From: Lentzea tibetensis
Lineage (GTDB): Bacteria; Actinomycetota; Actinomycetes; Mycobacteriales; Pseudonocardiaceae
Assembly (NCBI RefSeq): GCF_007845675.1
Contig: NZ_VOBR01000035.1
Location: forward strand, 1-64,000
Direction of reading: 5' to 3'
DNA: 64,000 bases
Under the pieces are notes generated by a model. That model saw nothing but the letters and a program-made list of their open reading frames with translations. It was not told the origin of the DNA and ran no database searches. The translations under genes and the position numbers were made by a program. This document shows positions 33,305-42,406 of the stretch, one piece after another (within the stretch, counting starts at the first letter, position 1; every line of letters starts with the position of its first letter).

Positions 33305-33795
33305 CGAACCCTCTCTTGGTCAAGCAGACCGCGCAGCGTCTGCAGCCCCCGCGCGGCCTGACTCTTGATCGTTCCTTCCGACACACCGAGGAGAGCGGCC
33401 GCCTGTTCGATCGACGCGTCCTCCCAGTACCGCAGGACCAGAACGGCCCGTTGTTTCGGAGGCACCTTCGCCAGTGCCTCCAACAGCACGAGCCGTTCCT
33501 CGGGAAGACCGGTGGGCGGAGCGACGAGCTCGGCCGACGGCTCACCGACCGACTCGTTGCGGAACCACCCCCGGCGCCGCTCGGATATGAACGTGCGCAC
33601 GAGCGTCTGCCTCGTGTACGCGTCCATCGCCTCGTGCCGTTGTATTCGACGCCACGCCAGGTAGAGCTTCGTGAACGTCGTCTGCACCAGGTCTTCCGCG
33701 CGATGCCAGTCGCCGCACAGCAGGTATGCCGTGCCGCGCATGGCGTCGGAACGGGCCGCGAAGTAAGCCTCGAACGCGGCGTCCCGATCACTCAT
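33301..33795 (-). CDS. SigE-family ECF RNA polymerase sigma factor
   Basis: A 164-residue sigma factor. Region 2 (AFEAYFAARSDAMRGTAYLL, then DWHRAEDLVQTTFTKLYLAW) and region 4 (VPPKQRAVLVLRYWEDASIE, then LLGVSEGTIKSQAARGLQTL) are complete. The CGDWHRAEDLVQ signature marks the actinobacterial SigE-like ECF group. First gene of a two-gene operon with the membrane protein; its own promoter is likely upstream of 33795. Confidence 0.92.
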   Translation of the reverse strand: MSDRDAAFEAYFAARSDAMRGTAYLLCGDWHRAEDLVQTTFTKLYLAWRRIQRHEAMDAYTRQTLVRTFISERRRGWFRNESVGEPSAELVAPPTGLPEERLVLLEALAKVPPKQRAVLVLRYWEDASIEQAAALLGVSEGTIKSQAARGLQTLRGLLDQERVR

Positions 33796-33834
33796 GTAGT
33801 CCTCCCGTCCTGCGGTACGGGATAGTCACGCCAC

Positions 33835-35637
33835 CTACGGCCTCGCGGGTTGCACGAAGCGCACGGTGAATCCCCCGTCACGTGCCACCGGCAGCGACAG
33901 GGTCCCACCGGCGGTGACGGTGCGCGTGCTGAACGTGAGCTTCCGGTCGGCGTTGTCGTTGAAGATCTCCGCCTGCCACGTGCCCGAGCCGAGGAACGCC
34001 AGCGGCACGTCGAGCGTGCGCGCGGCGCCCGCGACGTTCGCTCCCACGTACCACTCGGCACCGCTCCTGCGGGCGAACACGGCGAGCTTGCCGGGGTCAC
34101 CCTCGAGCAGCTTCGTGTCGTCCCACGCGGCGGGCACGGTCTTCAGCAGCCGTTCCGCGATCGGGTACTTCGGGTAGTTCGCGATCTTGTCCGCGAAGTT
34201 CTGCAGTCCGGACTCGAACACGACCGACAGCGCGAGCTCGGCCGCCTCGCTGTTGTCGCGCACCGCGCTGAACGTCACCGGCGTGAAGTCCATGGAGCCT
34301 GCGAGGTTCCGGGTGAACGGCAACGTCAGGTAGTGCGACACGGGGTACGGCACCTTGCCCGGCTTGGGCTTGATGCCCTCGGCGCCGCGCACGGCCTCGA
34401 AGCTCATGACGTGCGGCCAGGTGCGCTCGGTGCCGCGCGGCACGGTCGAGCCGTGGAAGTTGACCAGCAGCTTGTTCTTCGCGGTCGCGGCGAGGATCGC
34501 GTCGTACCACTTCATCCGCGCCTGCGAGTCCGAGTTCATGAAGTCGATCTTCAGGCCGGCCGCGCCCCACGAGTGCCACAGCGGCAGCTTCGAATCCCGT
34601 TCGGACGCCGTGTCCAGGTCGCTGTAGTGCACCCACAGCTGCACGCCTACCTTGCGCGCGGTTCCGTACCTGATCAGCTCCTGCACCTGCGACGCCGACC
34701 AGGTCTTCCAGCCGGAGTCGACGAGGATGTACTCCCAGCCCTGCTTGGCGGCGTAGTCGACGTACCGCTTCTGCAGCGCGAGGTCACCGGTGCCGTCGCC
34801 CCACCACGACCACGCCGAGGTGCCCGGCTTGACCCACGACATGTCGCCGATCTTGCTGGGGCTGGCGAGGTCCGTGCTCAGGTCGCTCTCGACGACGGTC
34901 GGCAGGTCGCCGACGATCAGCACGCGCCACGGCGTGGTGCCGTTGCTCGCGGTGTTCGCGTCCGGGAGCGTCACGCGGAACTTCCCGCCGGACAACGTGA
35001 TCCGGCTGGCACCGTAGTTCCCGGTCATGTCGGACTCCGTGACGAGCAGCCACGTGCCGTCCACTTGGAACAGTGACGGGTAGCCGTACGCGACCTGCTG
35101 CGCCGCGCCGACGGTCGTGTGCACGTGGATGTTCTCGTAGTCCTGCCTGCCGTTGTCCCACGGCAGCAGCACGGCGCGCGCGGACGGCGGCACGGCGTAC
35201 TCCGACGCCTCACCGGTCACCGTCGCGGACTTGCCGAGCACGTAGCGGTAGCCGAGGCCGTCGGCCGACACGCGGAACACCACGTCCAGCTTCTCCGCGC
35301 CCTTGGTGAACCGCAGCGTGGTCTCGTTCGCGTCCACCTGGTGCTGCTTGCGGCGCCCGCTCGCGGTCGCGTACGTCTCCTGCACGCGGCGGTCGGTCCG
35401 GCCGGCGAACGCCAGCCCGGTGCTGAGATCGGCGGCCGACGTGCGGATGCCGAGCGCCGACGGGTTCAGCACCGTCGTCGCGCCCTTGGCCACGATCAAC
35501 GACAAGGTGCCGTTGTCGTGCAACGTCACGGTGGCAGCGACGTCTCCATTGGTGAGCTTCCAGCTCTGGGGTGCGGCCTCGGCCGGCGGTGCCAGGCCTA
35601 GTACGAGAAGTAGTGATACGAGCAACGCGGACCTCAT
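33835..35637 (-). CDS. Secreted glycoside hydrolase, family 97
   Basis: A 600-residue exported enzyme (signal peptide MRSALLVSLLLVLGLAPPAEA). N-terminal beta-sandwich (about 25-260), then a (beta/alpha)8 barrel with WEYILVDSGWKTW, AAGLKIDFMNSDSQAR (Asp in the nucleophile position of retaining GH97 members) and HVMSFEAVRGAEG (acid/base Glu), and a C-terminal beta domain. GH97 holds alpha-glucosidases (inverting) and alpha-galactosidases (retaining). The Asp in KIDFMNSD favours the retaining alpha-galactosidase type. Single gene, divergent from the metallophosphoesterase. Confidence 0.88.
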   Translation of the reverse strand: MRSALLVSLLLVLGLAPPAEAAPQSWKLTNGDVAATVTLHDNGTLSLIVAKGATTVLNPSALGIRTSAADLSTGLAFAGRTDRRVQETYATASGRRKQHQVDANETTLRFTKGAEKLDVVFRVSADGLGYRYVLGKSATVTGEASEYAVPPSARAVLLPWDNGRQDYENIHVHTTVGAAQQVAYGYPSLFQVDGTWLLVTESDMTGNYGASRITLSGGKFRVTLPDANTASNGTTPWRVLIVGDLPTVVESDLSTDLASPSKIGDMSWVKPGTSAWSWWGDGTGDLALQKRYVDYAAKQGWEYILVDSGWKTWSASQVQELIRYGTARKVGVQLWVHYSDLDTASERDSKLPLWHSWGAAGLKIDFMNSDSQARMKWYDAILAATAKNKLLVNFHGSTVPRGTERTWPHVMSFEAVRGAEGIKPKPGKVPYPVSHYLTLPFTRNLAGSMDFTPVTFSAVRDNSEAAELALSVVFESGLQNFADKIANYPKYPIAERLLKTVPAAWDDTKLLEGDPGKLAVFARRSGAEWYVGANVAGAARTLDVPLAFLGSGTWQAEIFNDNADRKLTFSTRTVTAGGTLSLPVARDGGFTVRFVQPARP

Positions 35638-35686
35638 AGGTCCCCTCCAGGATCACGCCCGCGGCAGTCGAAAGGATACTGGTCAG

Positions 35687-36850
35687 GTGACATTTCTGTT
35701 GCTACTCGGTGTGCCACTCGGGCTCGGCCATCTGTACCTGTGGCGCAGGCTCGTGGTGAACACGACCCACCCCGGCCGGGCACGCCGCATCGGCACCGCC
35801 GCGATCGCGGTCGGCTTCCTGCTGCTGATGTCCGCGCTGGTCCTGACCAGGCGCGTGTGGCCCGAGGTCGCGTCGTTCCTCGGCTGGTCGGGCTACATCT
35901 GGCTCGCGCTGGTGTTCTACGCGGCGCTGATCCTGGGCGTGGCGGAGATCCCGCGGCGCATCATGCTCAGGCGCGTGGCGCTGGTGCCAGCCGGCGCGCC
36001 CGAAGAGGAGCCTGAGCCGGTCCCGGACGAGAGCCGCAGGCTGTTCATCGCCCGCTCGTTCGCGATCGGCACGGGCATCGCGGCTGGTGGCGTCGTCGGC
36101 TACGGCATGACGCAGGCGCTCGGCGCGCCGGTGCTGCGGCAGGTCCCGGTGACGCTGGGCAAGCTGGACGCGGCGCTCTCCGGGTTCCGGATCGCGGTCG
36201 TGAGCGACATCCACCTCGGCCCGCTGCTGGGTCGTTCGCACACCGAGCGCATCGTGCGGATGATCAACGAGCAGGAGCCGGACCTGGTCGCGATCGTCGG
36301 TGACCTGGTCGACGGCACCGTCGAGGAACTGGGCGAGGCGGCCGCGCCGCTGCGCGACCTGGTGAGCAGGCACGGCAGCTTCTTCGTGACGGGGAATCAC
36401 GAGTACTTCTCGGGATACGAGCCGTGGCTGCGCGAGGTCGAGAAGCTCGGCGTCGCGCCGCTGCGCAACGAGCGCCTGACCGTAGCGGGCGGCATCGAGC
36501 TCGCGGGCGTCAACGACGTCACCGGAAAGAGTTACGGCGACGGTCCCGACTTCGACCGCGCGCTGGCGGGCAGGGACGCGGCCAAGCCGTTGGTGCTGCT
36601 CGCGCACCAGCCGGTGCAGGTGGCCGACGCGGCCTCGCGCGGTGTCGACCTGCAGCTGTCCGGGCACACGCACGGCGGCCAGATGTTCCCGTTCAACCTG
36701 GCCGTCACGCTGCAGCAGCCCGCTGTCGCGGGACTGTCAAAAGTGGATGACACATGGCTCTACGTCAGCCGTGGCGCGGGTTTCTGGGGACCGCCGGTGC
36801 GCGTGGGAGCTCCGCCGGACATCACCCTCGTCGAGCTCCGGTCCAGCTAG
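35687..36850 (+). CDS. Membrane-bound metallophosphoesterase
   Basis: A 387-residue protein. Residues 1-110 contain four hydrophobic segments, followed by a Glu/Pro-rich loop and another helix. The phosphatase domain (from about 165) has VVSDIHLGPLLG (DxH), VGDLVDG (GDxxD), FFVTGNHEYFSGY (GNHE) and LLAHQP ... LSGHTHGGQMFP (GHTH), the complete dinuclear metal site. Similar proteins act on UDP-diacylglucosamine-like or other envelope phosphoesters, but many are uncharacterised. GTG start at 35687 is inferred from the beginning of the first helix. Confidence 0.85.
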   Translation: MTFLLLLGVPLGLGHLYLWRRLVVNTTHPGRARRIGTAAIAVGFLLLMSALVLTRRVWPEVASFLGWSGYIWLALVFYAALILGVAEIPRRIMLRRVALVPAGAPEEEPEPVPDESRRLFIARSFAIGTGIAAGGVVGYGMTQALGAPVLRQVPVTLGKLDAALSGFRIAVVSDIHLGPLLGRSHTERIVRMINEQEPDLVAIVGDLVDGTVEELGEAAAPLRDLVSRHGSFFVTGNHEYFSGYEPWLREVEKLGVAPLRNERLTVAGGIELAGVNDVTGKSYGDGPDFDRALAGRDAAKPLVLLAHQPVQVADAASRGVDLQLSGHTHGGQMFPFNLAVTLQQPAVAGLSKVDDTWLYVSRGAGFWGPPVRVGAPPDITLVELRSS

Positions 36851-36950
36851 ATCCATCACATGTTTGAGATCCGATGGGGCGTTTTTCACCGACCTGCCCT
36901 AGAGTGGACGGCCGTGCCCGCGTCCGGGATGAAGGGGGACCCTAAGGGAA

Positions 36951-38117
36951 ATGGCCGAGAGCTTCGCCGTTGACCGGCGTGCAGAGACCGAGGCTCGTAT
37001 TCGGCGTTTCCTGGATCGGGAAAAACCTCAGACCCCGTGTCTGGTCATCGATCTGCAGACCGTGCGGGAGCGTTACGAGGACATCACCACCGCGTTGCCG
37101 CTGGTCGACGTCTTCTACGCGGTGAAGTCCAACCCCGCGCCCGAAGTCGTGGAACTGCTGGCCGCGCAGGGTTCCAGCTTCGACGTGGCCTCGCCCGCGG
37201 AGATCGACCTGTGCCTCGCCCGCGGCGCGAAACCCGAGACCATCTCGTACAGCAACCCCATCAAGAAGGCCGCGGACGTCGCGTACGCCTATTCGCGGGG
37301 TGTGCGGCTCTTCGTGTCCGACAGCGAACAGGACGTGCGAACGGTCGCCGCGCACGCACCCGGTTCGTCCGTGCTGCTGCGGATTCTCGTGCACAGCAAG
37401 GGATCCACGTATCCGTTCGGCCGCAAGTTCGGTTGCGATCCCGAGATGGCGGCGGACCTCTTGCGGCTGGCGCACGAGTTGGGGCTCGATCCTTGCGGTG
37501 TCGCGTTCCACGCGGGCTCGCAACAGCTGGACGTGCACGCCTGGGACGGCGGCATCGCGGACGCAGCGGTGATCGCCGCCAAGCTGCGGGCCGACGGCAT
37601 CGAGATCTCGACGGTCAACCTGGGTGGCGGGCTTCCCGCCGTGTACCAGGAGGCCACGCCGTCGTTGACCGAGTTCGCCCAGGGCATCGAGGGTTCCCTG
37701 CGGCGCCACTTCGGTGACGCACGGCCCCGCGTGATGATCGAGCCCGGCCGGGCGATCTCCGCCGAGGCGGGCATGATCCGGTCCGAGGTCGTGCTCGTGT
37801 CGCGGAAGTCCTATTCGGACGAACGCCGCTGGGTGTACATCGACATCGGCCGCTACCAGGGTCTCGCGGAGACCGAGGGCGAGGCCATCGCGTACGCGCT
37901 GCGCACCTCGCGTGACGGCGGACCGGTCGGCCCCGTCGTGCTCGCCGGCCCGACGTGCGACGCCGACGACGTGATCTACCAGCACACCAGGTACGACCTG
38001 CCGCTGGAGCTCGAGGCGGGAGACCACGTGGACATCCTCCACGCGGGTGCTTACACCGCCTCCTACTCGTCCGTGTGCTTCAACGGCTTCCCGCCGTTGG
38101 CCACGTACTGCATCTGA
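36951..38117 (+). CDS. PLP-dependent ornithine/diaminopimelate-type decarboxylase (probable ornithine decarboxylase)
   Basis: A 388-residue fold-III PLP enzyme: VFYAVKSNPAPEVV (Lys holding PLP), SFDVASPAEID, VAFHAGSQQ, NLGGGLPA (phosphate loop), MIEPGRAISAEAG and GPTCDADDV (cysteine contributed across the dimer). The short length and the GPTCD motif are those of eukaryote-like ornithine decarboxylases rather than LysA, which has a conserved GxxCES. It should give putrescine in the cytosol. First gene of an operon with speD and speE, which supports ornithine as the substrate. Confidence 0.85.
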   Translation: MAESFAVDRRAETEARIRRFLDREKPQTPCLVIDLQTVRERYEDITTALPLVDVFYAVKSNPAPEVVELLAAQGSSFDVASPAEIDLCLARGAKPETISYSNPIKKAADVAYAYSRGVRLFVSDSEQDVRTVAAHAPGSSVLLRILVHSKGSTYPFGRKFGCDPEMAADLLRLAHELGLDPCGVAFHAGSQQLDVHAWDGGIADAAVIAAKLRADGIEISTVNLGGGLPAVYQEATPSLTEFAQGIEGSLRRHFGDARPRVMIEPGRAISAEAGMIRSEVVLVSRKSYSDERRWVYIDIGRYQGLAETEGEAIAYALRTSRDGGPVGPVVLAGPTCDADDVIYQHTRYDLPLELEAGDHVDILHAGAYTASYSSVCFNGFPPLATYCI

Positions 38118-38145
38118 TCGAATTTCACATAGTTTGGAGTGATTG

Positions 38146-38538
38146 ATGTCCGAAGCGCCCTGTCAGACCGAGCCTGTCGGCTTGTTCGCGGGACAGCACG
38201 TACTTGCAGAGCTCGCGGGTGTGAGCGCCGAACTCCTCGACGACGAGCAGTTCCTGCGACACGCCCTCGGTGAGGTTCTCACGCAGGCCGACGCGACCGT
38301 GCTGGAGGTGATCTCCAAGAAGTTCGATCCGCAGGGGGTCACGGTGCTGGCGTTGTTGTCGGAGTCGCACGCGTCGATACACACCTATCCGGAAGTCGGA
38401 TCGGTGTTCGTGGACGTGTTCACCTGCGGCACCCGTGCGAAACCCGAGCTGGCCGTCCAGCTGTTGTCCGACGCCTTGGGCGCTACCTCGACGAGGACGG
38501 ACGTCGTCACTCGGGGCATTAAGGAGCACGTGGCGTGA
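38146..38538 (+). CDS. speD: S-adenosylmethionine decarboxylase proenzyme, class 1B
   Basis: A 130-residue small proenzyme. The self-cleavage/pyruvoyl site is in LSESHASIHTYPE (cleavage Glu-Ser), followed by VDVFTCGT with the catalytic Cys. It makes decarboxylated SAM, the aminopropyl donor for spermidine. ATG at 38146 has GGAG seven bases upstream. Its TGA overlaps the GTG of speE (GTGA). Confidence 0.93.
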   Translation: MSEAPCQTEPVGLFAGQHVLAELAGVSAELLDDEQFLRHALGEVLTQADATVLEVISKKFDPQGVTVLALLSESHASIHTYPEVGSVFVDVFTCGTRAKPELAVQLLSDALGATSTRTDVVTRGIKEHVA

Positions 38539-39377
38539 TTCAGGAACCACTCGGCGCAGGCCTCACCCGGCTGTGGGAGACCAACGAGGTGCTGGTCGAC
38601 ACCAAGACCGACTTCCAGCACCTGGTGATCGCCCGCACCGCGCAGGGCGTCTCGCTGTTCTGCGACGACGACCGGCAGAGCACCGACTTCAGCCAGCTCA
38701 CGTACCACGAGGCGCTGATGGTCCCGGCGCTGCTGCTGGCCGACCGCGTCGAGCGCGTGCTGGTCATCGGCTCCAGCGAGGGCGTCGTGTGCCAGATGGC
38801 GGTCCAGCACGGTGCCACCGTGGTCGACCACATCGACATCGACTCGCAGGCCGTCAAGCTGTGCGCCGAGCACCTGCCCTACGGGTACACGCTGGACGAG
38901 CTGGCTCTCGCGGAGTCGGGTTCCGGTCCGATCCGCGTGCAGTACATCGACGGGTACGAGTACATCCGCACGACCTCCGAGCGCTACGACATCGTCCTGG
39001 TGGACCTGCCGGACGAGCGTGAGGAGGAGGCGCAGCACAACCGCCTGTACGGCGCCGAGTTCCTCGGCATGTGCAAGGCGCTGCTGCGCGAGGGCGGCGT
39101 CGTCGTGTCGCAGGCGGGCTGCCAGACGATGTGGCGGAACACCACGCTGGTCCGCATGTGGCAGCGGTTCAACGACGTGTTCGACACCGTCGCCTACTAC
39201 GGCTCGGACGAGCACGAGTGGGCGTACCTGTTCGGGCGCGCCGACTCGGTCGACGACCCGACTCAGCTGATGGTGTCTCGGTTGGCTGCCGCTGGGTACC
39301 AGCCGGAGACGATCGACGACCTGGCGTTGATCGGCAACAGCATTCCGCCCTACCGGGTGCGGAACGCGCAGGCGTAA
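38535..39377 (+). CDS. speE: Spermidine synthase family aminopropyltransferase
   Basis: A 280-residue enzyme with the SpeE layout: N-terminal beta part (FQHLVIARTAQGVSLFCDDD), then YHEALMVPALLL, RVLVIGSSEGVVCQ (dcSAM-binding loop), DHIDIDSQAVKL, YIDGYEYIRTT and VDLPDE in place of the usual DxxDP. It should move aminopropyl from decarboxylated SAM to putrescine. Last gene of the polyamine operon, followed by a strong terminator. The change in the DxxDP box and in GGGxG (GSSEG) leaves some doubt on the acceptor. Confidence 0.88.
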   Translation: MIQEPLGAGLTRLWETNEVLVDTKTDFQHLVIARTAQGVSLFCDDDRQSTDFSQLTYHEALMVPALLLADRVERVLVIGSSEGVVCQMAVQHGATVVDHIDIDSQAVKLCAEHLPYGYTLDELALAESGSGPIRVQYIDGYEYIRTTSERYDIVLVDLPDEREEEAQHNRLYGAEFLGMCKALLREGGVVVSQAGCQTMWRNTTLVRMWQRFNDVFDTVAYYGSDEHEWAYLFGRADSVDDPTQLMVSRLAAAGYQPETIDDLALIGNSIPPYRVRNAQA

Positions 39378-39388
39378 ACGCCAAAAAC

Positions 39389-39434
39389 GGCCGAGGGGCA
39401 GCCCCCACTCATCCCGGGGGGCGGCCCCTCGGCC
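39389..39434 (+). terminator. Strong terminator of the polyamine operon
   Basis: An 11-bp perfect stem (GGCCGAGGGGC at 39389-39399 with GCCCCTCGGCC at 39424-39434) encloses a further GC-rich inner hairpin. It begins 12 bp after the speE stop. Confidence 0.85.
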
Positions 39435-39562
39435 AGTCTATCGACAAATGCGCTGGTCAGCGAGCCGTTCGGCGATCTGTGGACAACTGCCGCCGTGTGG
39501 ACAACTCGCGATCATGAAGCGAGCCAGCGCTTCAGCAAGTCACCCGGTGCGGCCCAAGTCCG

Positions 39563-41620
39563 TCAGGCCAGCGAGCGCTTCAGGAAGTCGACCTGGAGCA
39601 GCAGCAGGTTCTCGGCCACCTGCTCCTGCGGCGTCATGTGCGTGACCCCGGAGAGCGGCAGCACGGTGTGCGGCCGCCCAGCCGCCAGCAGGGCGTTGGA
39701 CAACCGCAGCGTGTGCGCGGCCACCACGTTGTCGTCAGCCAGTCCGTGGATGATCATCAAAGGCCGGGACAGCTTGTCCGCGTCGGCGAGCAGCGAGTTG
39801 CCGTCGTACACCTCGGGCCGCTCGTCCGGGTGGCCGAGGTACCGCTCGGTGTAGTGGGTGTCGTACAGCCGCCAGTCCGTCACCGGCGCCCCGGCGATGC
39901 CCGCGTGGAACACGTCCGGACGCCGCAGCACGGCCAGCGCCGACAGGTACCCGCCGTAGGACCAGCCGCGGATCGCGACGCGGGACAGGTCGAGGTCGGG
40001 CTCGAGAGCGGCGGCCGCGTGCAGGGCGTCGACCTGGTCCTCCAGTGTCGCGCCCGCGAAGTCGAACGCGATCTCCCGCTCCCAGGCGGGGCCCCGCCCA
40101 GGCGTGCCCCGGCCGTCGGCCACGAGCACCGCGAACCCCTGGTCCGCCAGCCACTGCGACACCAGGTAGGCGTTGCGGGCGCTCAGCACGCGCTGTGCGT
40201 GCGGGCCGCCGTAGGGGTCGAGCAGCACCGGCAGCTTGGTGCCGGGCACGTGGCCGGTGGGCAGCAGCAGAGCGGCGCGCAGCCCGCGCTCGCCGAGCGT
40301 CAGCAGCCGGACCGCGGGCGTCAGCACCGGGGTCTCCGCATGCGACGCTACGACGTGGCCGGTCGACACCGTCACCCGAGCGCCGAAGTGGTCCATAGTG
40401 GACGACGAGAGGACCACGACATCCCCGCCCCGCACGGCGGAGTGCACACCGTCCGAATCGGACAGCCGTGCCACGGAGGAACCGATCGAGTAGACGTGCA
40501 TCTGCGTCGAGTCGCCTGCGGACGCCGTGATCAGCACCGAGTCGTCGGCCACGTCGAGCACCGAGCGGACCTGCAGGCCGTCGCCGGACACCACGTCGTC
40601 GCCGACCTTCAGGCGGTACTCGTCGTCCTCCGTGACGATCCGCACGAGCCTGCCGTCCGGCGTCCACGCCGGGGCACCCGCCGCGACCTCGACCCACTGC
40701 GCGTCGGTCTCGGTGACGAGCTCGGCGACGGCGCCGGTGTCCGGCGAAAGAGCGAGTATCCGCACGGTCTTCTGGTCGCGTGACTGCACGGTCAGCAGCG
40801 GGTCGCCGCCGCCGGACCAGTGCACCGAGTTCAGGTAGTCGAACTCGAGCGGAACCGGCACGGCTGAGCCGTCCAACGACAGCACGGACAGCGACACCGA
40901 GGCGTTGGGTGTGCCCGCCGCCGGGTAGGCGATCTCGGTGGCCGGGGTCGCCGGGTTGGCCGGATCGGCGATGTACCAGCGCTGCACGGGGCTGTTGTCG
41001 ACGCGGGCGGCGAGCACGCGCGTGCCGTCCGGCGACCACCAGTAGCCGCGGTAGCGCGACATCTCCTCGGCGGCGACGAACTCGGCGACGCCCCAGGTCA
41101 CGTCGTCGGCGTCGGGCGAGGCCAGCGCGACGTCCGAACCCGAGGTCAGGTCCGCGACGCGCAGCACGCCGCCGGACACGTACGCGACTCGCGCGCCGGT
41201 CGGGTCGACCCGCGGGTCGATCACGCCGCCGGACGTCGGCAGCTCGCGCGCCGAGCCGGACTCCAGATCGGCGACGAAGAGCCTGCCGGACAACGCGAAC
41301 GACGCGACCCGCGCGGCCTTGTCCGTCGCGTAGGCGACGATGCCCGCCGCCTGCTCGCGGCTGCGCTCTCTGCGTGCGCGCTCCTCCGGCGGCAGGTTCT
41401 CCTCGCCGGAGGTCAGCAGCACCGCCGGGTCGACGAGCAGCCGCTCGGCGCCGGTGGTGGTGTCCAGTTCCCACAGACCGTTCGCCCGGCTGGTGGCCGA
41501 CGCGATCCGCAGGAAGAGAACTCGGGAACCGTCGGGTGCGACGGTGAAGGTCCTCGGTGCGCCGAGGGTGAACCGCTGGGTGCGCGCGTGCTGGCGCGGG
41601 AAGGAGATCTCGTTGCCCAC
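39563..41620 (-). CDS. Dipeptidyl-peptidase IV-like (S9B) serine peptidase
   Basis: A 685-residue cytosolic peptidase. The N-terminal propeller (about 30-430) includes FVAAEEMSRYRGYWWSPDG, the double-Glu motif that holds the substrate N-terminus in DPP-IV enzymes. The C-terminal hydrolase domain has YGGPHAQRV, AIRGWSYGGYLSAL (nucleophile Ser), IHGLADDNV (Asp) and SGVTHMTPQE (His). Expected to remove N-terminal dipeptides, often after Pro or Ala. No signal peptide. The 3' flank carries a partial duplication of its last codons (about 39520-39540). Confidence 0.9.
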   Translation of the reverse strand: MGNEISFPRQHARTQRFTLGAPRTFTVAPDGSRVLFLRIASATSRANGLWELDTTTGAERLLVDPAVLLTSGEENLPPEERARRERSREQAAGIVAYATDKAARVASFALSGRLFVADLESGSARELPTSGGVIDPRVDPTGARVAYVSGGVLRVADLTSGSDVALASPDADDVTWGVAEFVAAEEMSRYRGYWWSPDGTRVLAARVDNSPVQRWYIADPANPATPATEIAYPAAGTPNASVSLSVLSLDGSAVPVPLEFDYLNSVHWSGGGDPLLTVQSRDQKTVRILALSPDTGAVAELVTETDAQWVEVAAGAPAWTPDGRLVRIVTEDDEYRLKVGDDVVSGDGLQVRSVLDVADDSVLITASAGDSTQMHVYSIGSSVARLSDSDGVHSAVRGGDVVVLSSSTMDHFGARVTVSTGHVVASHAETPVLTPAVRLLTLGERGLRAALLLPTGHVPGTKLPVLLDPYGGPHAQRVLSARNAYLVSQWLADQGFAVLVADGRGTPGRGPAWEREIAFDFAGATLEDQVDALHAAAALEPDLDLSRVAIRGWSYGGYLSALAVLRRPDVFHAGIAGAPVTDWRLYDTHYTERYLGHPDERPEVYDGNSLLADADKLSRPLMIIHGLADDNVVAAHTLRLSNALLAAGRPHTVLPLSGVTHMTPQEQVAENLLLLQVDFLKRSLA

Positions 41621-41638
41621 GCCGTCACGATAACCCGA

Positions 41639-42406
41639 TCAGGCCAGCTTCCTCGGCGGCATAGGGATGAAGCCGCTTGTCCGCCGGACGTACTCCGCGT
41701 AGCCCGGCCGTCGCTGACCGATGTCCTTTTCCAGCAATGGTTTACCGGTTCCCTTCGCAAGCAGCAAGGTCATCACCAACGGGCCGACGATCGTGAGCAC
41801 CGCGGGCCACGTGTGCAGCGCGAACAGGAACAGCCCCCACCACACGACGGCGTCGCCGAAGTAGTTGGGGTGCCTCGTGTAGCGCCACAGACCGGTGTCC
41901 ATGACCTGACCCTTGCTCGAGGGATCGGCCTTGAACCGGGCGAGCTGCCAGTCGCCGACGGCCTCGAACGTGAAGCCCACCAACCAGAGCAGCAGCCCCA
42001 GCCAGTCGAGCACGTTCAACGGCGCGTCCAGGTGAAGCGCGACCTGAACGGGCAACGACACGATCCACATGATCACGGCTTGGATCGCGTACACCCGGTA
42101 CATGCGCAGGCGCGGGTTTCCCTTGGCGCGCCGGTACATGTCGACGTAGCGCGGGTCCTCGTCCTTCTTGCGGTTGCGCGCGTGGATGTGCGCGCCGAGC
42201 CGCAGGCCCCAGATTGCGGTGAGCGCGGTGACGAGCCACTGCCGCGCCGGGTTGCCGTCCGCCAGCAGCAGCGTGGTGACGGCGATCACCGCGAAGCCGG
42301 GACCCCACAGCGAGTCGATGAGGTCGTAGCGCTTCACCCGATCCGCGTACGCGAAGAGCGCGGTCACCACTGCGAGCGCGACGAGCGCGCTGATCAGGTA
42401 GCTCAT
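41639..42406 (-). CDS. DUF1295 / steroid 5-alpha-reductase-like membrane protein
   Basis: A 255-residue protein with about six membrane helices and the family's C-terminal signature GLWRYTRHPNYFGDAVVWWG and a closing YAEYVRRTSGFIPMPPR. Relatives are NAD(P)H-dependent reductases of lipid or sterol double bonds, but for DUF1295 no activity is settled. Its ATG overlaps the stop of the cyclopropane-synthase-like gene (ATGA), so the two act together, probably on membrane lipid acyl chains. Confidence 0.88.
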   Translation of the reverse strand: MSYLISALVALAVVTALFAYADRVKRYDLIDSLWGPGFAVIAVTTLLLADGNPARQWLVTALTAIWGLRLGAHIHARNRKKDEDPRYVDMYRRAKGNPRLRMYRVYAIQAVIMWIVSLPVQVALHLDAPLNVLDWLGLLLWLVGFTFEAVGDWQLARFKADPSSKGQVMDTGLWRYTRHPNYFGDAVVWWGLFLFALHTWPAVLTIVGPLVMTLLLAKGTGKPLLEKDIGQRRPGYAEYVRRTSGFIPMPPRKLA

